From positions 1 to 9,994 of the forward strand of contig JACFNS010000060.1 in NCBI GenBank assembly GCA_019454705.1: DNA of 9,994 nt, given 5' to 3'. The translations under genes were made by a program, and so were the position numbers. Positions 1-6,647 of this stretch are shown here, one piece after another. Within the stretch, counting starts at the first letter, position 1. Each line of letters begins with the position of its first letter. The stretch comes from Taibaiella sp. (GTDB lineage: Bacteria > Bacteroidota > Bacteroidia > Chitinophagales > Chitinophagaceae). The notes under the pieces were generated by a model. That model was not told the origin of the DNA and did not search any database. It was given only the letters and a program-made list of their open reading frames with translations.

Positions 1-135
1 CACAGGCATATTGCGTTGGAATATCCATTGCCGGGCGATAGCTTATACATCAACCTGGGCGACTGGATACGATACGACAGCTATGCAGTTTTTGATGGTA
101 ACGATTTGAAACTGGAATACTATAAACAGAAGTAA
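1..135 (+). CDS. Probable UDP-2,3-diacylglucosamine diphosphatase (LpxH-like), C-terminal 44 residues
   Basis: This is the tail of a gene that begins before the window. The visible frame opens with HRHIALEYPL and continues through YINLGDWIRYDSYAVFDG to a TAA stop. The HRH fits the last metal-binding motif (GHRH or GHTH) of calcineurin-like metallophosphatases. The following GDW...YAVFDG block resembles the end of Bacteroidota LpxH-family proteins, which hydrolyse UDP-2,3-diacylglucosamine to lipid X at the cytoplasmic face of the inner membrane during lipid A synthesis. The stop overlaps the next start by one base (TAATG), so the two genes are probably co-transcribed and translationally coupled. 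The catalytic core lies outside the window, so the name rests on this short tail. Another metallophosphatase of the same fold cannot be excluded. Confidence 0.65.
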   Translation, partial: HRHIALEYPLPGDSLYINLGDWIRYDSYAVFDGNDLKLEYYKQK

Positions 136-638
136 TGAGCCGGCGAAATTTATTTATGATCAGGCATGCAAAGTCGAGTTGGAAAAACCCTTTGCAAAGT
201 GATTATGAAAGGCCATTGAACGACAGGGGCGAAGCGGACGCACCGATGATGGGCGAAAGATTGAAGAAACTGAATATCAAACCCGACCTCATCATCAGCA
301 GCACTGCCAATCGTGCCGCGCAAACTGCCAAAAAGATAGCTGCCGCGATGGGCTATAGCACGGATGATATAAAATGGTACGATAAATTGTATCATTGCAT
401 CCCGGCGGTGTTTGAGGAGGTGCTGTACGAGGTGGATGATAATGTGCAGACAGTGTTCATAGTAGCGCACAACCCCGGCATCACACAGTTTGTCAACGAG
501 CTGTCACCGTCATTTCAAACTGACAATATGCCTACCTGCGGTATTGTTGGCGTGGAATTTGAACTGAAGACCTGGAATGAGTTCAGCAGAGTAGAGAAGA
601 AAGTAATTTTATTTGAGTATCCTAAGAAAAATATATGA
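135..638 (+). CDS. sixA: SixA-type phosphohistidine phosphatase (histidine phosphatase superfamily)
   Basis: The 167-residue protein has the length and layout of SixA. The superfamily signature is at residues 9-12 (IRHA), with R10 and the expected phospho-acceptor H11. ERPLNDRG follows at 25-32, SSTANRAAQTA at 55-65 supplies the phosphate-binding arginine (R60), and the second catalytic histidine is in VAHNPGI (H112). All key residues are present, so the enzyme should be active. SixA proteins remove phosphate from histidine on phosphotransfer proteins; in E. coli the relevant target is in the nitrogen PTS or ArcB. No histidine-kinase or PTS partner is encoded in this window, so the substrate is unknown. 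The start overlaps the upstream stop (TAATG) and the stop overlaps the next start (ATGA), placing it mid-operon. Close relatives acting on small phosphorylated metabolites are an alternative. Confidence 0.85.
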   Translation: MSRRNLFMIRHAKSSWKNPLQSDYERPLNDRGEADAPMMGERLKKLNIKPDLIISSTANRAAQTAKKIAAAMGYSTDDIKWYDKLYHCIPAVFEEVLYEVDDNVQTVFIVAHNPGITQFVNELSPSFQTDNMPTCGIVGVEFELKTWNEFSRVEKKVILFEYPKKNI

Positions 639-2107
639 CAGTATCTGTTACAGATAACATTAGTGCGTTAGAGAAGTTATTCGAAGAACATTTTGGCACC
701 AAACCCGTTAATATCACACCGCTGCCTGTGTCTGGCTCCGACAGGCGTTATTACAGGCTTTCAGCAGATAAGATATCTGCTATCGGCACCTACAATTCAA
801 ATATAGCAGAAAACAACTCCTACTTCTATTTTACTGAATTGTTTCGCAAGCACGAGATAAACGTACCGGAAGTATATAAGGTAGGGCGTGAAAGAAAATA
901 CTACCTGCAGCAAGACCTGGGCAACACATCTTTGTTCGACCTGCTGATGGAAGAAGGGCATACGGACAAAGTGAAAGATTATTTTCACAAGTCGGTAGAG
1001 CAACTGGTAAAGCTGCAGTGGATGGCCGGGCGCGAGTGCAACTACAACCAATGTTTTTCATCCAAGCAGTTTGATGAGAAGGCCATCATGTCCGACCTGT
1101 TGTATTTCAAATACTACTTCGCCGACCTGCAAAAGATACCCTACGATAAAAACGCCCTGCTGGAGGAAATGGAATCCCTCAGTCGCGACCTGGGGCGCAT
1201 ACAACCGCAGGCGCTTATGTACCGCGACTTCCAGAGCCGCAATATCATGATTCACGAAGGGAAGGTGTTTTTTATAGACTACCAGGGTGCCATGCAGGGC
1301 CCGCCCGCTTACGACCTGGCTTCCTTGCTGTGGCAGGCCAAAGCCAAGTTACCCGCTGCATGGAAGGAAGACATGCTGAACAAGTATGTAGCCGCAATGG
1401 AAGACCTGAAGATAAGCCGTGTGGATGAGATATACTTCCGCAAGGGATATCTGCAGTTTGTGCTGCTGCGCATGTTGCAGGTGTTGGGTGCTTATGGTTT
1501 CCGCGGGTTGCTGGAAAACAAACCTCACTTCCGCACCAGCATAGGCCCTGCTTTGCAAAACCTCAATGCCTTTCTTAACGACCATACACAAATACCAACA
1601 TACACAGGGCTCCGGTCTTTGCTGGAAAATATGTCTTCAGCAGCCATGCAGGAATATTATGCTACACCCGAACCGTCAGAAAGCGTGAAACTGGAGGTGA
1701 ACATCACCAGCTTCTCGTACAAAAAGAACGGTGTGCCTAAAGATAAAACTGCGCACGGTGGTGGATATGTATTTGACTGCCGTGGGGTGAAAAACCCGGG
1801 ACGTTATAAAGACTACAAATTCCTTTCGGGCTTTGACGGCCCGGTGAAAAACTTCCTGGACAGGGAGACACGTATGGGCGAATTCCTGAGCCATGCAGAG
1901 GGATTAGTATCGTTGAATGTAGAGGATTATATGGCGCGTGGTTTCGAGCACCTGAGTGTGGCATTCGGTTGTACTGGTGGCCAGCACCGCTCAGTATATG
2001 CGGCTGAACATTTGGCGGCTTACCTTAGGAATAAATACAAAATCCCGGTAACCGTTACACACCTGAACAAGGAAAACTGGGTAACGGAAGAGGTGCCTGC
2101 AAAATAG
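635..2107 (+). CDS. AmgK-like sugar kinase fused to a RapZ C-terminal domain
   Basis: The 490-residue protein has two parts. Residues 1 to about 330 form an aminoglycoside-phosphotransferase-type kinase fold. Its catalytic loop is YRDFQSRN (196-203) with base D198 and N203, and the magnesium-binding acidic residue lies in FIDYQG (D215). The closest family I recognise is AmgK, the anomeric MurNAc/GlcNAc 1-kinase of cell-wall recycling. Residues about 352-490 match the RapZ C-terminal domain: ITSFSYKKNGVP, a VFDCRGVKNPGRY block, SGFDGPVKNFL, and the signature FGCTGGQHRSVYAAE at 444-458. In E. coli RapZ this domain senses glucosamine-6-phosphate. The N-terminal P-loop domain of classical RapZ is absent and the kinase takes its place. 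The basic RNA-binding tail of E. coli RapZ is also not evident. The gene overlaps sixA by ATGA and is followed by a strong hairpin, so it is probably last in the unit. The domains are clear; substrate and regulatory role are inferred. Confidence 0.85.
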   Translation: MTVSVTDNISALEKLFEEHFGTKPVNITPLPVSGSDRRYYRLSADKISAIGTYNSNIAENNSYFYFTELFRKHEINVPEVYKVGRERKYYLQQDLGNTSLFDLLMEEGHTDKVKDYFHKSVEQLVKLQWMAGRECNYNQCFSSKQFDEKAIMSDLLYFKYYFADLQKIPYDKNALLEEMESLSRDLGRIQPQALMYRDFQSRNIMIHEGKVFFIDYQGAMQGPPAYDLASLLWQAKAKLPAAWKEDMLNKYVAAMEDLKISRVDEIYFRKGYLQFVLLRMLQVLGAYGFRGLLENKPHFRTSIGPALQNLNAFLNDHTQIPTYTGLRSLLENMSSAAMQEYYATPEPSESVKLEVNITSFSYKKNGVPKDKTAHGGGYVFDCRGVKNPGRYKDYKFLSGFDGPVKNFLDRETRMGEFLSHAEGLVSLNVEDYMARGFEHLSVAFGCTGGQHRSVYAAEHLAAYLRNKYKIPVTVTHLNKENWVTEEVPAK

Positions 2108-2135
2108 CAGTTAATAGATTACAAGAATAAAATAC

Positions 2136-2161
2136 AATAGCCCTGCAACTGCGGGGCTATT
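2136..2161 (+). terminator. Hairpin terminator after the kinase/RapZ gene
   Basis: The arms AATAGCCCTGC (2136-2146) and GCGGGGCTATT (2151-2161) form an 11-bp stem with one T-G wobble and the loop AACT. It begins 28 bases after the kinase stop and lies 45 bases before polA. A-rich sequence precedes it and only a short T run follows, so termination could work in either direction but may be incomplete. It most simply ends the upstream operon and makes polA a separate unit. Confidence 0.75.
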
Positions 2162-2194
2162 TACATCGTGGCCTGCACTATCACACCAAAATCT

Positions 2195-2202
2195 TAAATT
2201 TA
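2195..2202 (+). promoter_or_regulatory. Possible polA promoter -7 element
   Basis: TAAATTTA resembles the Bacteroidota -7 consensus TAnnTTTG but has A at the last position. It lies four bases before the polA ATG, so a transcript from it would be nearly leaderless. No TTG -33 element is found at the usual distance. The call depends mainly on position between the terminator and polA. Confidence 0.3.
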
Positions 2203-2206
2203 CCGC

Positions 2207-5056
2207 ATGGCTGATAAAAAACTCTTCCTCTTAGATGCTTATGCATTGATATTCCGTGCTTACTACGCCTTGATACGTTCGCCGCGTATTACCAGCAAGG
2301 GCAAGAATACCAATGCGCAGTTTGGCTTCACCAATACGCTGTACGACCTGATACGCAAAGAAAATCCTACACACCTGGCAGTGGTATTCGATACATCGGC
2401 GCCTACGGAAAGGCATACAGACTTCGCAGACTATAAAGCCAACCGCCAGGAAACACCGGAAGACTTGGTAATAGCCGTACCGGATATTAAGCGCATAATA
2501 GAAGGGTTTAATATACCCGTAATGGCAAGCGATGGTTTTGAGGCCGATGATGTAATAGGGGGCCTGGCATACGAAGCAGCAGACCTGGGTTATGAGGTGT
2601 ATATGGTAACACCCGATAAGGATTACGGGCAGTTGGTACGCGACAATATATATATATACAAGCCCAGCTACCAGGGCAACGGTGTAGAGATACTGGGCCC
2701 GAAAGAAGTATGTGAGAAATGGGGTATAAAGCGTGTGGACCAGGTGGTAGATATGTTGGGCCTGATGGGCGACTCGGTAGATAACATTCCCGGCATACCC
2801 GGCGTGGGTGAAAAAACAGCCGCCAAGCTACTGGCCGAATATGATACGCTGGAAAACATACTGGCGAATGCGGATAATATTAAAGGCAAGCTGGGCGAGA
2901 AAATCAGGGACAATAAAGACATGGCCATCATGTCGAAAAAACTGGCGACGATTATCACCAATGTACCTGTCAACTTTCATGAAGAGAACTTCAGGGTCGA
3001 CCCACCAAATAAAGATGTGTTGAGAGAAGTATTTGCCGAACTGGAATTTAAAACACTGGGTAAAAGGATACTGGGAGAAGATGTGCCTGTTGCAGGTGGA
3101 GAAGCTGGTGCTGTTGCAGACGCCAATGCCCCGCTCGATTTGTTTGGCAATCCTATACCACAAGCCAGGGCTGCTACACTATATGCAGATGCCGCGATAG
3201 CAGAGCCTGTTGCAGAAACAACCACCATACACGATTTAGCTACAGCCACTACCACACCGCACGAATATATATTGGTGCAGGATGAAGCGGCCGCCCAACA
3301 GCTGGTTAATGAAATGCTGCAACAAAAAGAAATAGCATTTGATACGGAGACAACGAACATTGATGCCAACCAAGCGGATATGCTCGGCATGAGCATTTGT
3401 TGGGAGAAAGGTAAAGCATACTATGTAGCTATGCCCGAAGGCAAAGAAGCTGTACAGCAAATCCTGCAAGTGTTCAAGCCGGTATTTGACAAGGAAGATA
3501 TTACATGGGTAGGGCAGAATATTAAGTACGACCTCCTGATGTTTAAATGGTATGGCATAGAGTTGAAAGGAAAAACTTACGATACCATGCTGGCGCACTA
3601 TGTGATAGAGCCTGAGGGCAAGCATAATATGGATGCCATGAGTGGCAAGTACCTGGGGTACGAACCTATATCAATTGAAACGCTGATAGGCAAAAAAGGA
3701 AAGAGCCAGGGCAGCATGAAAGATGTGCCGCTGGAAGATATAAAGGAATACGCTGCGGAAGATGCGGATGTAACCCTGCAATTGAAACATGCGCTCGACC
3801 CATTGTTGGATAAGAGCGAGGTACGTCCTGTATTTGCAGAAGTAGAAAATCCACTCGTGCCTGTATTGCTGGATATGGAATTTGAAGGCGTGGGTATTGA
3901 TATCAACTTCCTGAAAGACTACTCGAAAGAATTGGAGCGGGATATAAAAGCCGCTGAAGAAAGCGTGTACCAGCAGGCTGGCATTGCATTCAACCTGGCA
4001 TCGCCCAAGCAGTTAGGAGAAGTACTGTTTGATAAGCTGAAATTAGACGACAAAGCCAAAAAGACTAAAACAGGACAGTATGCCACGGGCGAAGATGTGC
4101 TGCAAAAGCTGCAAGGCAAACATGCGATAGTAGATAATATACTTGTATTCCGCGAATTGAGTAAACTGAAAAGCACTTATGTAGATGCATTGCCCACCAT
4201 GATTAACCCGCGTACAGGCAGGGTGCATACCAATTTCAACCAATCGGTAGCGGTAACGGGCAGGCTCAGCAGCATCAACCCCAACCTGCAGAATATACCC
4301 ATACGCACCGACAGGGGCAGGGAAATAAGAAAAGCATTCATACCACGCGAGAGCGGCTGGGTACTACTTTCTGCCGACTACTCGCAGATAGAACTGCGCA
4401 TAGTTGCAGCTATCAGCCGGGACGAGGCGATGATACAGGCCTTTAAAGACAATAAGGATATACATACAGCCACTGCTGCACGTGTATATGGAGTAGATGA
4501 AACCGAGGTAACCAAAGACATGCGCCGCGCTGCCAAGGCTGTCAACTTCGGTATCATATACGGGCAAACGGCTTTCGGTCTTGCGGGTTCATTGGGTATC
4601 GGCCGTACCGAAGCCAAAGAAATAATAGACAACTACTTCATACAATATCCCGGTATCAAAAAGTATATGGACGATACCATCAACTTCGCACGTGAGCATG
4701 GTTATGTACAAACGCTGAAAGGCCGTAAGCGCTACCTTGCAGATATCAACTCGGCCAACCAGACAGTGCGTGGCTTTGCCGAGCGCAACGCTATCAACTC
4801 ACCCATACAGGGCACAGCTGCCGACATGATAAAGCTGGCCATGATAAAAGTGCATGATGCCATGAAGAAAACCACGCTTAAATCAAAAATGATATTGCAG
4901 GTACACGATGAATTGGTATTTGACGTACCGGTAAACGAAGTGGAAGAAATGAAACAACTGGTAGTACGTAGTATGGAAAGCGCTATGCCATTGCCCTACG
5001 ATGTGCCCGTAAATGCAGAAGCCGGTACGGGAGACAACTGGCTGGCAGCACACTAA
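2207..5056 (+). CDS. polA: DNA polymerase I
   Basis: A complete 949-residue Pol I. Residues 1 to about 290 are the 5'-3' flap nuclease (LLDAYALIFRAYYAL at the N-terminus, EADDVIG at 112-118, GDSVDNIPGIPGVGEKTA at 188-205). Residues about 350-540 are the proofreading exonuclease, with its acidic set intact: FDTET (D379, E381), NIKYD (D442) and YAAED (Y515, D519). Many bacterial Pol I enzymes have lost these residues, so proofreading is probably active here. The polymerase follows: motif A SADYSQIELR (D724), motif B RRAAKAVNFGIIYG (K777, F781) and motif C QVHDE (D901, E902). F781 aligns with the position at which Phe discriminates against dideoxynucleotides. An alanine- and threonine-rich linker at about 293-350 joins the nuclease to the Klenow part and contains PLDLFG. 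The protein fills gaps and removes RNA primers during replication and repair. No Shine-Dalgarno precedes the ATG. The stop overlaps a convergent gene. Confidence 0.98.
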   Translation: MADKKLFLLDAYALIFRAYYALIRSPRITSKGKNTNAQFGFTNTLYDLIRKENPTHLAVVFDTSAPTERHTDFADYKANRQETPEDLVIAVPDIKRIIEGFNIPVMASDGFEADDVIGGLAYEAADLGYEVYMVTPDKDYGQLVRDNIYIYKPSYQGNGVEILGPKEVCEKWGIKRVDQVVDMLGLMGDSVDNIPGIPGVGEKTAAKLLAEYDTLENILANADNIKGKLGEKIRDNKDMAIMSKKLATIITNVPVNFHEENFRVDPPNKDVLREVFAELEFKTLGKRILGEDVPVAGGEAGAVADANAPLDLFGNPIPQARAATLYADAAIAEPVAETTTIHDLATATTTPHEYILVQDEAAAQQLVNEMLQQKEIAFDTETTNIDANQADMLGMSICWEKGKAYYVAMPEGKEAVQQILQVFKPVFDKEDITWVGQNIKYDLLMFKWYGIELKGKTYDTMLAHYVIEPEGKHNMDAMSGKYLGYEPISIETLIGKKGKSQGSMKDVPLEDIKEYAAEDADVTLQLKHALDPLLDKSEVRPVFAEVENPLVPVLLDMEFEGVGIDINFLKDYSKELERDIKAAEESVYQQAGIAFNLASPKQLGEVLFDKLKLDDKAKKTKTGQYATGEDVLQKLQGKHAIVDNILVFRELSKLKSTYVDALPTMINPRTGRVHTNFNQSVAVTGRLSSINPNLQNIPIRTDRGREIRKAFIPRESGWVLLSADYSQIELRIVAAISRDEAMIQAFKDNKDIHTATAARVYGVDETEVTKDMRRAAKAVNFGIIYGQTAFGLAGSLGIGRTEAKEIIDNYFIQYPGIKKYMDDTINFAREHGYVQTLKGRKRYLADINSANQTVRGFAERNAINSPIQGTAADMIKLAMIKVHDAMKKTTLKSKMILQVHDELVFDVPVNEVEEMKQLVVRSMESAMPLPYDVPVNAEAGTGDNWLAAH

Positions 5057-6210
5057 TTGCTTTTCCTGAACGGGTGTTTATTTTCCCAGGCACCTTCGTT
5101 AGCGGTGGTGGATTTCTGAGCCTGCATAATACGGTTGCGTACTATGCCATTCTTAATATACAGGAATGTGGACAGGTAGCGTGGCTTGCAACCCAGTCGC
5201 GCCTTGGCGTCTAAGGCGGTTCGGCCCAATATCAGTTTTGGCTTGCGATAATATATCACCTGCTCTATGGCGAAGAACAGGATATTGAAGTACAGGTTAT
5301 ACTCCTTATTCTTTTCGTAGTCGAAGCCGATGTAGAACATATCGAACCTGTCTTCGTACACCCATGCACTGAAAAAGCCGATGAGTTTATCGTGTTCATA
5401 TATACCCCATACTTTCAGCCTGTTATCCTGTTGTTGCAGCATGGGTATAAAGTCGGCGCTCAACAATCCTATACGCACCCGCTGGTTGTCCGACACCTGC
5501 CGGTATAAAACAAACAGCGTTTCTTTATGTGCAACAACCTCTGCAATTGTAAGCTCTTTGATATGCAGCTCCTGCCAGCGGTCACTTATTTTCCTGTAGC
5601 GCTGTGCGTACTTATGTTTCAGGGCGTGTACATAGTCTTCCATAGTTTGCCATTTCGGTGATACATCCATCTCCATAGATATATCGTTGCGCAGCATCAT
5701 GTAGCCCGGCTCATAATTATTGAAGTATTTATCCAGCCGCGCAGGCATGTCTTTTATCAGTACCGCTGTAGCGCAACTTTTACGCATAGCGGCATCTATC
5801 GCCGCTTTGTAATAAGTATATATATCATAACCCGATATCCCACCGGCACAAAAAACAGAATCCACATCGTGGCGGAACAGGTGCCCACTCACCAATAGTT
5901 TCGGCCTCACTATACCGGTATACAATTGCCAGGCCACATACTTCCATGGCTCCACCATATTGTGGTTCACATGCTTTGAATTAAGCGATAGCAACTGGAA
6001 GCCCGCTGCAAGTACAGGTACATCGCTATCGTACACCAATGCGTAGGAAAAACTGATATCGGGTAGTGATGATTGTTCTGCTACTTTTAGCTGGTGGCTT
6101 TGTAAGAAATGGCCCTGTGGTACCAACATGTTCCAATCATCAGGCAGTTCCCCGCTATCGGAGAATAATCTTACCGCTATACCCTTTTGCCTGTTGTTGC
6201 AATTTGTCAA
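5053..6210 (-). CDS. FemAB/BioF2-like acyltransferase (GNAT fold)
   Basis: A 385-residue soluble protein with no signal peptide or membrane segment. The C-terminal half (about 190-350) has the look of the Acetyltransf_6/BioF2-like group of the GNAT superfamily. A basic helix at 198-208 (KHKYAQRYRKI) precedes the strand-rich core KVWGIYEHDKLIGFFSAW (266-283), MFYIGFDYEKNKEYNLYFNIL (291-311) and KLILGRTALDAKARLG (325-340). FemAB relatives transfer amino acids from aminoacyl-tRNA; other members use acyl-CoA or acyl-ACP. The substrate here is unknown. The start is TTG at 6208-6210: the frame has no ATG upstream before an in-frame stop, and the next ATG (residue 28) would cut into the conserved start SGELPDDWNMLVPQGHF. 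The TTG overlaps the upstream GNAT stop as TTGA, suggesting translational coupling. Its TAG stop overlaps the polA stop on the other strand. Confidence 0.75.
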   Translation of the reverse strand: MTNCNNRQKGIAVRLFSDSGELPDDWNMLVPQGHFLQSHQLKVAEQSSLPDISFSYALVYDSDVPVLAAGFQLLSLNSKHVNHNMVEPWKYVAWQLYTGIVRPKLLVSGHLFRHDVDSVFCAGGISGYDIYTYYKAAIDAAMRKSCATAVLIKDMPARLDKYFNNYEPGYMMLRNDISMEMDVSPKWQTMEDYVHALKHKYAQRYRKISDRWQELHIKELTIAEVVAHKETLFVLYRQVSDNQRVRIGLLSADFIPMLQQQDNRLKVWGIYEHDKLIGFFSAWVYEDRFDMFYIGFDYEKNKEYNLYFNILFFAIEQVIYYRKPKLILGRTALDAKARLGCKPRYLSTFLYIKNGIVRNRIMQAQKSTTANEGAWENKHPFRKSN

Positions 6211-6647
6211 GCTATATCTTTTACCATTTCCACATGGGGTATGTTCACCTCTGTGAATACGCCACCTTCCTGCCTGTAGCCCAGCTTATCATAAAAGCCC
6301 TTAGCCACCATACGCGCATGCAGAATTATCTGCTGATAACCTTTTTCAAGCGCAAATTGTTCAGCGTAGTTTACTAACCGCCTGCCTATGTTTTTGCCCT
6401 GCATATTGCCTGCTACTGCCATCTGACGCAGTTGCGCCATTTGGTCGCTGCGGGGGGTAAGAATGAGACAGGCAACTATTATATCATTTTCTTCCGCCAC
6501 CAGTATATGTTCATTTACCTCATTGCCCAGGTCCTCATCGTGCAGCGATAGCCCAAGCGGCTTACGCAGTATTTCTTCCCTTAATGCAAATACATCTGCG
6601 TACTCCTTATCGTGAGGTGTAATGGCTTTGAAGTGAAGCATAGGCAT
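6207..6647 (-). CDS. Small GNAT-family N-acetyltransferase
   Basis: The 146 residues form one GNAT domain of normal length. The acetyl-CoA pyrophosphate-binding region is LRQMAVAGNMQGKNIGRRLVNYAE (73-96); its core QGKNIG (83-88) is a variant of RGxGIG with Asn at the fourth position. The C-terminal GNAT signature GFYDKLGYRQEGG (117-129) is clear. Proteins of this type (ElaA- or YjcF-like) acetylate small amines or protein amino groups in the cytoplasm; the substrate cannot be read from the sequence. It is the middle gene of the minus-strand operon: its ATG shares one base with the vWA stop (TAATG), and its TGA overlaps the next gene's TTG. A second Met at residue 3 is an alternative start, but the first makes the coupled overlap. 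Confidence 0.85.
   Translation of the reverse strand: MPMLHFKAITPHDKEYADVFALREEILRKPLGLSLHDEDLGNEVNEHILVAEENDIIVACLILTPRSDQMAQLRQMAVAGNMQGKNIGRRLVNYAEQFALEKGYQQIILHARMVAKGFYDKLGYRQEGGVFTEVNIPHVEMVKDIA

Noticed and set aside
2646..2658. TATATATATATA-type simple repeat
   Set aside because: It encodes the normal NIYIYKP stretch of the Pol I 5' nuclease and is too short to count as a meaningful repeat.
2977..3396. Minus-strand open frame inside polA rich in Ser and Ala
   Set aside because: It lies opposite the Ala/Thr-rich PolA linker and has no recognisable domain; the plus-strand frame is certain.
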